Below the pieces are notes generated by a model. That model saw nothing but the letters and a program-made list of their open reading frames with translations, was not told the DNA's origin and did not search any database. The translations under genes were made by a program, and so were the position numbers. From positions 1 through 42,556 of the forward strand of contig QXVZ01033671.1 in the NCBI GenBank assembly GCA_008931825.1: 42,556 nucleotides of DNA, written 5' to 3'. Origin of the DNA: Phallusia fumigata (Eukaryota; Chordata; Ascidiacea; Phlebobranchia; Ascidiidae). Below, piece after piece: positions 1-11,900 of this stretch. Each line of letters opens with the position of its first letter. The first letter of the stretch is position 1.

Positions 1-508
1 TTGGAGAGAGGCACAACGGCAACTTAATTTTAATGGCATACAGACTCTAATAGCATACTCTCCCAAAGTTTGGGGATTTAAACAATTTTCAAAATTGTTT
101 TAAGGTAAGTGTGCAAATTTCGACTATGATTCGGTATAACGCCTCTTGCAGGCATGGCGTACTGTAATTGTTTTCAAGACACTTCGGCAACTAAGAACTA
201 ATACCACAAAAATACGCAAATTTACCACGTCTTGTTTCACAAAACTGGATGAAACTCTACACTCAGTCACGTCATCACGACAAAGAAACCAAACACGTAC
301 AAATTCAAACTTACAAATATCGCAGGTTGCTGAGAAATCCGATGCACGATTCGCGAATAGATGACGAGGAGAGACCACGTAAGAGACGAATCCGGTTTCT
401 GCTCAGCGATAGAGTCTCGAGGGTGTGGTTGAGTCCGTTGAACGCACCGGGCTCAATACGTGAAATCCTATTCCGGTGCAAATACCTGGTTTGCAAGAAG
501 TGTTTGGT
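1..508. repeat. copy of 30365-30872 (LRIG exon 6 and flanks)
   Basis: Everywhere I compared, this block is identical to 30365-30872, and it ends at the N at 509. It holds a second copy of LRIG exon 6 at 315-485 on the minus strand. Exact identity plus the N boundary points to a contig reused in scaffolding rather than a real second exon. Confidence 0.95.
315..485 (-). pseudogene. LRIG: stray duplicate of LRIG exon 6
   Basis: Same splice sites and codons as 30679-30849, but isolated from the rest of LRIG by about 30 kb and facing the membrane-protein gene across an N. Not to be counted as a second gene. Confidence 0.85.
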
Positions 509-509
509 N

Positions 510-541
510 ATTTCAATGCTGACATAACAAGTCACCATAAT
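510..541 (-). CDS. membrane protein exon 6 (truncated by N)
   Basis: Acceptor TTTCTGCTCAG, phase 0; encodes IMVTCYVSIE and is cut at the N (509). It continues the hydrophobic segment of exon 5. Confidence 0.65.
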
Positions 542-3500
542 CTGAGCAGAAAATATGATATTTTTGATGCTTTTCAACAATTTAAAGTTTAGTACATGAG
601 AAAAAACACACTTACAGTGACAATTAAAATTGATCCCTTTGCTAAAGTCATCAAAGCAATTACAGGTTGCAAAAATTTGAACACAAGCAAAATGAAAAGA
701 GTTAATGTCCACATAAAAATTGGAATCACCTTGACATAACTGAAAAACTTTGTCCTTTAGTTAAAAGCATAGCCTACTTGCAAATACACATTACTTGATA
801 TTGAGGAGTTGCCCATATGCCTCACTGCCGGCTAACACATATGAAATAAGGGTGGATGTGCTGAAATATTGGTGAAATTAAAAAAAGTGTATACGTGTAT
901 ATATAAATGTTTTGGGTGGAATTGTTCAACTTACAAGTTTAAAAATAGTATTATGCTAAACACATATCCCATCCAGTTTGGTAAAAACAATTTTCCCATG
1001 AGGTGCAGATTTGGATGCATTTCCTCAACACTTTTAGTGGAGCCATCAACAATACTTTCCTCTGAAAGAGTTTAGTGTCAATAAGGACTGTTGAGCAGCA
1101 TTTGGAACCGTGATAACAAACCTATATCTTCATCATCACTTCCTGAACTTGAATCTTCACAAGTGAACTCTGTCTGGCCGATTGGAACTCTAAATTAAAA
1201 CATTGATCTAGTTTGAGTTTACTAAACTGAGATACAAAAACATCATCTAAACATAATTGATAACGACCAAAGCCTCTGGATCATCTGAAAAGCTAGTCCA
1301 AAAGATGTAAAACACAATAAAACATATATTTTATATTTGTTTTAAAAATTGGGACTGAACAACTTANTTCAGGAGCAAACATGTTGATAGCTGGACAACA
1401 ATTGTTTCCAAATGATAAAGACAAAACTTACAACATTGCAGGTATGCGAAAAAAGGAGGATCATCAGTAGTGCTTTGCAACTTTGTCCACTCTTTCTGAT
1501 TTGTTTTCATGTTGTTTCAGCTCCGTATCTTAAAATAAACTGTATCTTGAATGTAATAAAAAAACAACAGGACATTTGTGAACTGTGAAATGAATCAGCT
1601 GATTAAACATGGAGTGGTACTTTAACGTGGCCTACGTGGGTACAATCACAAACGCAATTTGGTCCAGAATATTTTTAACCCAAGGATTACAACAGCATTT
1701 GCACAATATAGAAGCTTGAAAATTTTATACGATCAAATTATACAAAGATTGTTTTTGGTCTTTCATGTAAAAACTATTCGGAGGTACAAACGTTTATTAA
1801 ACACAAATGACACACATGCAGCTTGTATGACACAAACAACATACTTTTACCAACCATGGCGGACGTCAGCTCGCCCTTAATGATCAAAATAAAAAGGTTT
1901 GTTTTGTTTTACCCTTTGGGATAGACATAATCGTCTTCCAGCAAGAAAACTTTGCCTGGTTGAGTTTGAAAGTAAATGCCACAGAAAATCTTCACAAAAT
2001 GAAAAGTTATCATAAATCTTGGTACGTCTTGGTGTCAATCTGAGAAGGAGCGATGCAAATTTTGCTTTAGATGTAAATTGTAAATTTCTGTGGTAAATTG
2101 TTTGTGGAAAAGAAGGTTTGGATTAGTTGACGTGTATCGTCTTCGTCTCTAAAAGTTTACATCCCTTGCAGTGCCTCCACCATATTTGGAAAAATTTCCG
2201 GAAATTTGATCTAATATTGTTACGGTAAAATATTGATGTTATAATTTAAGTGTCGTAATTATTGCATTGATCAAATTGCTTTGCATTGTGAGTGAATTTA
2301 CCTTTAGCATTTTTTATGTTTCTTTGCGGAAACTTATTTGTGTAAAAACAAAATTAGTCGTTTAAATGTCGATGACGATCCATTTATCTGTTTCAAACCA
2401 TGGACCACGACATTACCTTGTCTGGACGTTGGAAATTTCAATGAGAAGTTTAATACATAATAACACGGCATAATACTGAATTAACCCAATTGACTTCCCT
2501 GCCATAAAATGCATGTCTTCAAATTGTTGCGCTATATGTTAAAACCCACGCCATGCATTTTTTGCGGATGAAAAGGCACAACACAAGATACGCATTTTGT
2601 TCAAGCAAAGCCCTTTAGATTTTAAAACAACAGCGATGGATGAATTACTGTCGGCCCTCTTCCTTTTCTTAAGATTGTTTTGCGTGTGCCCTTCGCTAAA
2701 GGCATGGCTTGTGGTGCAACAAACACTTCAGAATATGTTTCGATCAACGCGCTTATTTGCCTGTCGTTGATCGCTGGCACGTCAACGCAACATGGCAATT
2801 AAAAGCATTGCTGAATTAAGTGGTCGCCGACGGCGAGGTGCAGACAAACACGTCTCACGCTTGACAAGGAAAAAAGTGTTTGGCCGCCAAAAATTAGCTC
2901 TACGCCGCGGAAGGCTATCATTTGGCGCACAGAGCAACGAGTTGTTTGTTTAATGACTTTCGGGTGCAATCACCTCGAAAAGGGCGGCAAGAACGACTTT
3001 AGGCGATAATTGATGGTATGCGTTTCATCTTGTGGTTTGAAGGTTTAAAAATTTGTTTTCTCATGACAGTTCAACGAGCCTGTAAGCAGTTTACTGAGTT
3101 GTTGTATGGTGTGTGGTCCGCGTGTGCTTACATACTCTCTAGAGATTAAAGCAACATGCATGTTTTGAGGTTTGACAATGATAGTGACACAGATAAGATA
3201 AGGTTATGGAAGCACATTAATCAAGGGTCGGTTTGCATTCATCACATTTTGCGGTCTGAAGTTGCGGGCACTTATGACGTTAATGCTGAAAGACAGTCGA
3301 CGCTTCGCCACCATCTTTAGTGCTGTCAAACCGCGGTAGTTCATGTGTGTCTTTCGATTGATTGAATTGTTTCCGCGATATGCTTGTTCTCGCCGTTGTT
3401 GAAGTTTGTGCTGGCAGGAAACACTTGGAATTATGTGACTGCAGAACGATTCGTTTTGTTTACTTACCTTTTGTACAGAGCTTTTTGCGGGTTGTGCTTC

Positions 3501-5842
3501 AGTACCTTTACGTAGGGATTCGTTGAGCGTGCTAAGTCGAGTAGACCAAGCAGTAAATGTTGCAAGCATTGGCCAGTACAACCAATTAAGTGCTGCACCG
3601 TCTTTCCTGCTCACATCTGCAGATCTTTAGTCTGTAGTCAAGTTTGTCGTTATTTTTCGTCGTTTGCGATGAAGGAAACCCACCGTGCGCGTGGTCACCA
3701 GGCTTAGTAATTTAGTTGTCTACAACAACATGCAAACAGTACTTAATTGCTATTTTGAAACAGTGTGTCACATCGAGTGACGGCAAACCGTGTCGAGCTT
3801 GGTACATAAACAGTGCTGGAATGGAACACGAAAGCGGCGAAGCTTAAACAAACTACTTCGGTCACGAATAAAAGGCTGGCGTCAAAATCTGAGTTTCATT
3901 GCGCTGCTGTAAGTCGCTTATTTCGTGCGTTTCCAGAAATCTTGCGCAAACAAGCTCTATGCGATAGCCGTCGTCTCGTTGCCCTGTACAGGATCAGCGT
4001 TGAAAGATAGGTTAACAAGTCCACAACGCGTTGTTTAAACCGGTAAGTGCTCTTATACAACTGCAGGTGGGAGTTTTAAAAGGGACGGTATACAGACATA
4101 GGTAGATAACACAACGTATAAATGCGTTTACATTCCATGTCTTTTGCGCACCGATTATGCAAAGTATGTTGGCAGGACATATTCATTTGTATGGTGCATT
4201 TGGACACAATGGCTTTTGATTAGAACTGTTTACAATGTTCTTACTTGGTCGCAAACGTCGCTTATGTGGCACATTCCATAAACATTGTTTGGGTGAAGAG
4301 CGCCGACCTCTCGCAACGCTGTGCCTTCTCACTGAAGTGGTGTCAAGTTGCTACTCGCATGCTTTAACGCACTTGGCCGCAAGTGTGGAAGTTATATCCT
4401 AGAATATTGTATTGTAGCAGATCATATATCATATTTGTTGGCACTGACAACCCAATGTTGTAAAGAACTATTCTGTGTGTTTACACGTTTCAACATATCT
4501 CCGGTGCACAGTTTACAAACGAGGCCAAAGGGTCAGACAGCGATCGCTGTGCGACTGTGTGTGTATGGAGCCCTGCATGAGCATACTCAGTAAACAGCAG
4601 CGAAAAAGGCGAAAATAATTAGCTGTTTGTGAAGCGGGTGCGGACCATTCATGCTTGAAGTCATTTTCATTATACCTTGCAGCAAGCACGTGCCTGTTTG
4701 AACGCTTGCCCGTCAGTCATATCCTGTGTGCTGGCCCTGGCTAAAAGCGGGAAGTAAAGTTCAATACACGGGCTGTTCAGCGTCAAATGAATGCCCGGTT
4801 GCAACTCAAAAGGATTCAATTTTTGCTGTGCGAAACGGCAGCTATCATAGTAGTGGCAGTTAATTTGTGAAAGGCATGTTCTCCATCAGGTACGCTGAGT
4901 TTCTTTTTAAGCTGTTTTCGCATGTCAAGCTTTAAAGCTGAAGGAAGTCAGCGTGTTACAGCTACTGTGTGAGGCAACAAAGACAAGCGGCTTTTGATGG
5001 CCCTTGGTGTTTCAGGAAACGTTCGAGTTAAATGTGATCGATCACTCAAGTTTTGTGATATATCATTCTCATGGGAAAAGCTGGGATTAGCCTGTGGCAC
5101 AGGAATGCAGTTTCGCTGTTACCGGGCACTTGCTGTTGCAATGTTTATGTGCCAGAGTGAGAACCATTCCTATAATGTAGATGAGACCTTTGTGACCGTC
5201 TTTTATGATATCCTAAGCAGGTATTTACAAATCAATTGTCGACTTTCAGCTGGAGAGACAGCTACCTTAATCGGTGTTTTTCATTGATGTAAAGACAGAT
5301 CACTTGCTGGTGACAGGGGTAGTTCCACGTGGCCGCTCTTTTACCTGGTTCCGCTACACCTTATGTTATTAGCACCGGTCGCGGCAAAAGCGCTATTGAC
5401 GCGTGATTTTTGTTTGCCGTGGGATTAGCACGGCTTCGAAGCAATTGTTTGACCTGTCTGGGAAGTGTGAAATATTGAAGTGTACAAACCTTTGAAGCTA
5501 AAAAGTTGTTTGATGAAAATTGATCATTAAATTAGGCTTGATTATTATGGAATACGTCCGTGGGGTAAAAAATCCTATATTGTGGGTAACTCTGTGGTCA
5601 CCATGCAATCAAGGGGCGGATATCATTTATTACTCTTTTGTCGTTTTAATCGAGCTAGTGTGGTAAGATTCCTTATTAACAAGTGGACAAAACGTTGCAA
5701 GCTCTGGATAAATGATTGTAGGTGTTACAAAATCTTATGAAATTAAAAAATTAAAGATAGTGAAATGCCACTTACCCAGAGGCTGCTGGAGAACACCAAA
5801 ATCTTCTGGTAATGTTGGTGGTTGAACTTGGTCACAGTTCAT
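510..5842 (-). CDS. multi-pass membrane protein, 5' part (possibly amino-acid-permease-like)
   Basis: Six small exons in consistent phase: 5776-5842, 1122-1187, 935-1061, 795-860, 616-739, and 510-541 (cut by the N at 509). The joined product starts MNCDQVQPPTLPEDFG, has an acidic N-terminal region (CEDSSSGSDDEDI), then hydrophobic spans (NWMGYVFSIILFLNF; TLISYVLAGSEAYGQLL; VIPIFMWTLTLFILLVF; SILIVT then IMVTCYVS). The layout and the VLAGSEAYGQ and LQPVIALMTLAKGS stretches remind me of APC-superfamily amino acid permeases, but this is an impression without a search. Exon 1 is separated from exon 2 by a 4.6-kb intron containing an N at 1367, so that link is weaker than the rest. The 3' part is not in the window; sequence left of 509 is an LRIG duplicate. 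Confidence 0.68.
616..739 (-). CDS. membrane protein exon 5
   Basis: 124 bp, phase 2 to phase 0, acceptor GTTTTTCAG, donor GTAAGTGTG. It encodes YVKVIPIFMWTLTLFILLVF, a clear membrane span, then LQPVIALMTLAKGSILIVT. Confidence 0.78.
795..860 (-). CDS. membrane protein exon 4
   Basis: 66 bp, phase 2 both ends, acceptor ATATTTCAG, donor GTAATGTG. It encodes TSTLISYVLAGSEAYGQLLN then I. Confidence 0.75.
935..1061 (-). CDS. membrane protein exon 3
   Basis: 127 bp, phase 1 to phase 2, acceptor CTCTTTCAG, donor GTAAGTTG. It encodes EESIVDGSTKSVEEMHPNLH and the hydrophobic FLPNWMGYVFSIILFLN. The next exon continues the span in phase, which fixes this donor over an upstream GTGTTT. Confidence 0.75.
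1122..1187 (-). CDS. membrane protein exon 2 (acidic)
   Basis: 66 bp, phase 1 both ends, acceptor TTTAGAG, donor GTTTGT. It encodes PIGQTEFTCEDSSSGSDDED then I. Confidence 0.7.
   Translation of the reverse strand, partial: FQSARQSSLVKIQVQEVMMKI
1188..5775. other. intron 1 of the membrane-protein gene
   Basis: No further exon I can support. Contains the N at 1367, so the two sides may not be truly adjacent. A spliceable-looking minus-strand stretch at 3468-3617 is out of phase with the gene. Confidence 0.5.
5776..5842 (-). CDS. membrane protein exon 1 (start)
   Basis: 67 bp from ATG to donor GTAAGTGG, phase 1. It encodes MNCDQVQPPTLPEDFG then VLQQPL. Joining to the next exon gives V-PIGQTEF in frame. 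Confidence 0.55.
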
Positions 5843-6200
5843 TTAAGCCGTTATAACGCTTTACAAACCATTTCTAGCATAACCTTCGTTGAAGGTCAAA
5901 CCACAGTGGTTTTAAGTGGCTGCTGGGTTTCGTTATACCCACGTTTTTTATACTTCCGAACTGCAGTTTACACTATCATATACGCATGCTCGCAGCTCAT
6001 TCCCAAAGTAATTGATTTTCAGCAGGATTAGTTTCCATACCGGTATGTGGTAATTTAGTACAGGTGCGGTACGTGCCTTACGACAGTTAAGTCACCACGC
6101 AGCTTAAGCATAGCCACGTTCCACTGACAAGCGCTATTATAAGTCAGATAAAGTTTGTGTTGACACAAATATAGTGTTGGGTAGATGTGATTTTGTACAG

Positions 6201-6320
6201 CAATCACCACTGGACAACTATTGGCATTTTGTAGCTGCAGCTGGGTTGATGTTGTACTTGCAATAAACACTGAGCAACTGTTGGTATTGTGTAGTTGTAG
6301 CTGGGTTGATGTTTAACTGT
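6201..6320. repeat. 60-bp tandem repeat, two full units and a partial third
   Basis: Units 6201-6260 and 6261-6320 share CAAT..ACACTG.., CAACT.TTGG.ATT.TGTAG and AGCTGGGTTGATGTT. A degenerate partial unit precedes them (about 6172-6200, GTTGGGTAGATGTGATTTTG). Confidence 0.85.
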
Positions 6321-6468
6321 TGTTGCTTTGAGGAAATGGAGCTTGAAAACGACTTATTTGGTCACACGTTAATACCATCCTGGATATCCGCGCACGTCAA
6401 ATGCATGTGAAAGAACGCCGTATACCAGTTAATTTACGCATTACAGACTGCCATTATATCCTTATCGG

Positions 6469-6536
6469 CGATACCGGCTTTTGCACGCTTCTTATCGGCT
6501 GTCATTTTGACGATAAGAAGCTGTATTGAGGTATCG
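6469..6536. other. nested inverted repeat (hairpin)
   Basis: Inner arms CTTCTTATCG (6488-6497) and CGATAAGAAG (6511-6520) are perfect complements around a 13-nt loop. Outer arms CGATACC (6469-6475) and GGTATCG (6530-6536) also pair. Could be a small hairpin RNA, a MITE remnant, or chance. Confidence 0.7.
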
Positions 6537-8943
6537 TCTTAGATATTTGGACTATAGGTTCTGGCAAACATTGTTTATAACTATGTTGGGTGTACTTTAC
6601 GTTGACATATCAAGCAGTTAAGCGTGTGTATTTACATCTTTTCGTCGGGGCCCGCCTTAATTTTACCCGAATTTGCATGACGTCAATAGTGTGGTATACC
6701 GCGAGTGTGGCGGATAGAAACATCGCCCTGATTGTTTTCAATATGCAGGCGCTTGCTGAGTTGACCAAGCAGAAACATACGTAGGCGGTATAAAAACATC
6801 AAATTGTTACGTAAAACAGTAAAAAGTTAAAAAAACGCTTTTCACGCCGTTGACTGTACAGCAATACCAACAATAAAAAATCGAAATTTGCGAGATTGAA
6901 TCATTGCTTTGCGGAAAAAATTGTCATGCTTTTAAACCTGAAACATTTGAAGCAGTCTCTAATAACGCAGTTAGGCTTATGCGTTTCTCTTGGCCGGAGG
7001 GTTTAGTAGGTCAGGAAAGGCGCAGGTTTCCCCATCGTCCCGGTGACACTTTCTCATCATGTTGATTGATTTCAAAAATCTCGCGGCTTTTTTAAAGGAC
7101 TGAGTTCGTGGTTCGTGCCTTTGGTATTTTAATCCTGCCACCATTGAGTGAAACGGAAACGGCGGCCTCTGCGTGCACCTTGATACTAGCAAGTGATTCA
7201 CTGCACGGGGCCACGTGATGGGCAAAGGTCTGAGAGAATGCCTCGATGAGATCAGAACAGTTTTCGGGTTTGGTCACAGGAAAAGTAGAATACTTTTTAC
7301 ATGCTTAAATGAGCTGCCCGTTTCCTCGCGCATTATATACTTGGTACCTTTAAGTGTAGACGTGTCATATGAAGGTACGAAGCCTTCCTATTGCAACTAG
7401 TACAATGGACTAACCGCACATTTCCAGTCATTCAACGTGGCACAAGTCAGTTCGTTCGCGGAGCACCAGCACGGACAGGAAACACAGGGTTTAACGCATG
7501 CATTGAGAGGGGGAAATTAACGTTTAGTTGGCAACAAACCTTGTGCATTGAATAGTACACCCAGCACGGTTGTCAGTTCCTTCAAACATTTTCTTCGGTT
7601 CTTTGTCTAACAAAGCCCAAGCTTAAAACCGTCGGTTGTGGCCTACATACGCCAGGTATATTATGGCATTTTTGGTCAGTTTGTTGACCAAGCCATTCAA
7701 ACATAGCCGACGTACTGAAAGCGAAAGCTGGGAGGCTTTGATTTGCCATTGTTTGCCAAATCAAAGGGTCACTATTTATTTCGCGCTGTTGCGGAATGTG
7801 TATTGAGGTGTCTGTGTGGGCACCGCGTCATTTTCACATCTCCTTACAAAGGGGAGCGCCATTACGTCGGCCTGTTTACCAAACAACGCGACGCACACGT
7901 AATAGTTCTTATCGCGGTTCAGACCTGGAAGTGCTTCGCCATAGCGTGGGCTTAAAAGGGTAAAGAACGCATAGATATGTGTACAGCGAAATTCGGAGAA
8001 AGTAACTTTATAATTATAGTTTAACCATAAAAACTTTTAAGTATAAACTATGAAAGGCGGCCTGAAAGCCAAAATGGTAGATGTCTTAGGTTACTACATG
8101 TGCGGTTTGCATTCAGCTTAGCGAGGTCACAGAAAAGTGAACGACAACTTGTAATTGAAGCCTTCCATGCAGTTTCGCTGGTGCCGACGGATTTATTGCT
8201 TCAGCGATTCGGACTCGGTAATGGCGCAGCATATTCCCACGCGGGTTGGAGATGATGTGAAACAACGGTTACACGCTGTAAACCTTTCTTGAGCTGCATA
8301 TGTCATTCAAGCACTGGTCATAGTCTAAGGACTTTGGTATTATCGGTAGGCAGGTTTCGTTTAATGTCGAGAGTGTTTAAGTACTGGTGACCTGAAAAAC
8401 TTTTTACGTCTAGCCTGATAAGGTGGTGTAACGGGACCATGTCCTTGTTAGGCGTCGCCAGTGCCTTCAGCATTTGGTTTTGTGCCAAATACAGGCAGAG
8501 CGAATATGTTACCTTTTTCTGCTTCGAAGTTTGAATTCGTAATTTCTTGTCAGGTTTATACGACTTGTGAAGATGGCAAAATTGATTAGCTTTCGTAAAC
8601 TGTTGCTTGTTTAGAGAAAGGGCAGGCAGAATTACCAGTAAGATTCGACGCGTCGCTTATACCTTTGAGGTTGGTTATATAGCCGCAAGGCTGTGTATTA
8701 ATCAACACACGACCAAGCAGGAAGTTCGTGTTGATGCTGATTCAACTGTACGCTTTTTCTTGCCAACATTCTGACTAAAAGGTTTTGTGCAGCAAGTACA
8801 ACAGATTCAGTCATATTAGATTATGCGATTATTTAAAATCACTGTTTTCCTTTCAACAGAGTTTGGTAGTTAATTGCCAAAAAACAATCTGTTTGGCTAA
8901 AATTGAGAATGTGCAACTGAATCTGTGTTCACCGTCAAGCATT

Positions 8944-8979
8944 ATGAGATCTGGAATTCGCGTTTTAATAATTGCTTTT
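8944..8979 (+). CDS. LRR receptor exon 1: signal peptide start
   Basis: ATG followed by RSGIRVLIIAF, then a GTAAGTTT donor, phase 0. Joined to exon 2 (AWSMILEM) it forms a plausible signal peptide. Confidence 0.7.
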
Positions 8980-11900
8980 GTAAGTTTTTTTTTATTTTAT
9001 GTGCATGATTTACTCAAAGGAGTTCTTTGCGAAAAAAATCTAGCGGCGTTGGCACGTGTGGGCCGACGCAGACGACCAACAAATGCATTTCCTTGTTTAA
9101 GATTTTGTATCTAAAACTGTTGCACTACAAGCATAAAGCACTAAATAGTTACTGGACTAACGCTCACATTACATTTGTGCATTAAAAGTATTCTAAAACG
9201 TACTAATGTTGGCTTGGCAAAAACTTTTGACTGGAGGTTAAGGCCGGGACTCATAAATATCAAACGCGTTGGACACGATTCAAATCCGAATTATGGGCTA
9301 CTTAATGATCGATACACCTGTCCAACTCTATTACAGCTCACCCGTAATGGAATTTGACATGTTAAAGGATCCCCTAGGGTCGTGGTTAAATGCATTTTTC
9401 CACAAATTTTGTGTAAGCCAATGTCTTGACGTCTAGGCCCGACACTTGCAATTAACTCAACCTGTTTTTGAACAGGCTTGGTCGATGATTTTGGAGATGA
9501 CGGAAGGTGGATATACATGCATCGAAAAATGCACTTGCACACAAATAGATAACGTGCGATCGGCCAATTGCACGGGCCTTAACCTGACGACTGTCCCAAT
9601 ACCTGATTACTATCAGGTGCGTTTAGACTTAAAAAATATCGCTTACTTTAGATCTGGTTTAGTATTGAAACTTGCAATTTTTGACTGTTGGCATTTCATC
9701 CATGTAAGTTAAAATCAGCACTCAAGGTTATTAGTGCAAATCGTTTTAGATTAGTGTGTGTTAAGTTTTTTAAGTTTCCATTGTACCAGATAAAAGTAGA
9801 ATTGTGGGAAATATTACCGATTTTAAAAACTTACGTTCACTTTGGTCTGAAATATGGCATTCGTTCTAAACTTGCCTTTAATATTTATACTCATAAAAAG
9901 AGGTTGGAAGTGTGTTTCATGAATTTGTTAACTTTTAAAGAGGCAAGCTTTAGTTGTCAAATAATGTCATCCTAGGTGGATGTACTAATACTGGACTTCA
10001 ACAAAATCCCGTATATCGCACGAGATGCATTCATGCGCTATACGTCACTGTCGGAAGTGAGCTTTACTGGGAACCGAATTCTATCCATTGAAGAGGACGC
10101 TTTCGTGGGTTTAGGAAGGTGAGACCATCTCCGGTGTCGGTTTGTTCGTTGACCACTCAGCGAATAGATAGGAAATCCGCAACTAATGGGCAAAGAGCCA
10201 GTATTTTATCGCTGTCATTTAGTTTTTGCTCATCTAGACTAAACATACACTTTTGTGTTGTAATTAGACTGTACGCCGAAACTGGTATGCATTGAAGTTG
10301 TTAAAAGGTTGTAGGGCAGGAAATTTTGGCTGGTCTACACCCCCTCAAAAACTATTTTTACAACTTTAATGCTATTCTATTTATGCAAAACGACGACTTA
10401 ATTTTTAATTTGTTTCTGCCCTCTACGAACAAAATCCAAAGCTTGTGAGTTTAGAGTAAAATGAGTCCTTGTGCTTTCAGATCCAATTTAACACGACTAG
10501 ATCTTTCTTTGAACCACCTCTCATCTCTCCCAACAACGGAACTACGTCGGATCTCGCACAGTATCAAATACTTGTCAGTCGCTTACAACCGTATTACCAG
10601 CTTTCCTGACGCCTTAACCGAAATGACCCAACTGCAGGAGTTGGACGTGTCACATAACTCTATAATAAAGTCAATGCCCAATGGTACGTAATCTTGAAAA
10701 GTTGATTGATTTTGTAGTGAAACGTCCACGTTTGCTTTTGGTGGGTACTTTTCGCGCCAATATTGGGGACAAAATGGTGCTTGTGTACCTAAATAATTCT
10801 GGCTAATCAGCAACATTAAACAGCAACAGGCCAATGGCATGTTGTCAACATTCTTTAGGATTTAGGATACAAAATGATTTGTTTACCATCACTCGAAGTT
10901 TTACAGTTCCAATTTTCCCTCCTGTGTTATATCCTTTCGTGACTTGACGTACAACATATAAAGGCATTGAATCAACGGTGATGTCATTGTTCATTTAGTC
11001 GGAGAGATTGGTTATAGTGTCTTCAGTGTACAGTTTCGGGTGTTTAACATACCAAACACAACGATTTTTTTTCGTCTCAGAGGTACTTCCTGCGTCGTTA
11101 AGGAAACTAAACATCGCATATACCACTATCGGGAAGTTCACAAAACGAAGCTTCTCGACAACCACCAACCTGCAGGAGTTGCGAATGAGTGACAACCTTG
11201 CTTCTGGAGCAGTTCGTTTCGAGGATGGAACGTTTGACGACTTAACCGAACTTCGTTACCTCGACCTGTCGCGTTGTTTCTGTCGCCATCTGCCTCGTGC
11301 CAGTTTCGTCAAACTGGCCAACCTTAGCACGCTTCTGTTGGAGAAGAGCTACTTGCGCGAAATGCCGCAGTTTTCAGTGCACATACCGCTACAAGGAGGT
11401 GCCACGGTAAATGATAGTGTGCCGCCTGCCAACCCGGGACAAACTTCTCTCGATGGTGACGATCAACTGCTCCTTCGCAAAAAGCGTTCGATTGCAATAT
11501 CGAACAACACCATTGACCCTGCGCTGGACGTCATGCCTAAAATACCCAAGTTTCGATGGTGCAACCCCAAACTTCAAACATTGGACCTATCGCAGAACAG
11601 GCGGCTTAGAGTTGCGTCGGCTGCTGGAACCATAGACCCACTCTTTCCTCCGGCACTTGTAAATTTAGACGTCGCATCTACATCTTTTGTTAATTTGCGT
11701 TCGACGGACTTGTCCAACCTCAAACAGCTCCAGCATTTAAAATTGTGCTCAAGCGGCTTGACGGCGATCAGCGCAGGTGCGTTTGACTCGCTACAAAACT
11801 TGAAGTCCCTATGTCTGTCAAACAACCCATTAACACAGCCACCTCNTGAGCGTGGCTTTAAACTATGCTGTGACTTAGCGCATAAAATATCGGAACGGAT

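Larger units (their letters stand above)
5843..8943. other. head-to-head intergenic region
   Basis: Lies between the divergent membrane-protein start (minus) and LRR-receptor start (plus), so both promoters are expected here. Only the 60-bp tandem repeat and the hairpin stand out. I see no credible exons. Confidence 0.6.

Noticed and set aside
311-712. A 133-codon minus-strand ORF that joins membrane-protein sequence to an LRR (CYVSIE-x-TKHFLQTR ... YLHRNRIS).
   Set aside because: It reads straight through the N at 509, joining an exon of one gene to a duplicated LRIG intron and exon. It is an assembly chimera, not a fusion protein.
3468-3617. Minus-strand stretch with a good donor (GTAAGT) encoding DGAALNWLYWPMLATFTAW, possible exon of the membrane-protein gene.
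   Set aside because: No ATG start, and its end phase (0) does not fit the next exon (needs phase 1). Direct joining of exon 1 to exon 2 works without it.
4994-5287. 97-codon plus-strand ORF with several cysteines.
   Set aside because: Within an intron on the opposite strand, no splice-linked partners and no recognisable motif.
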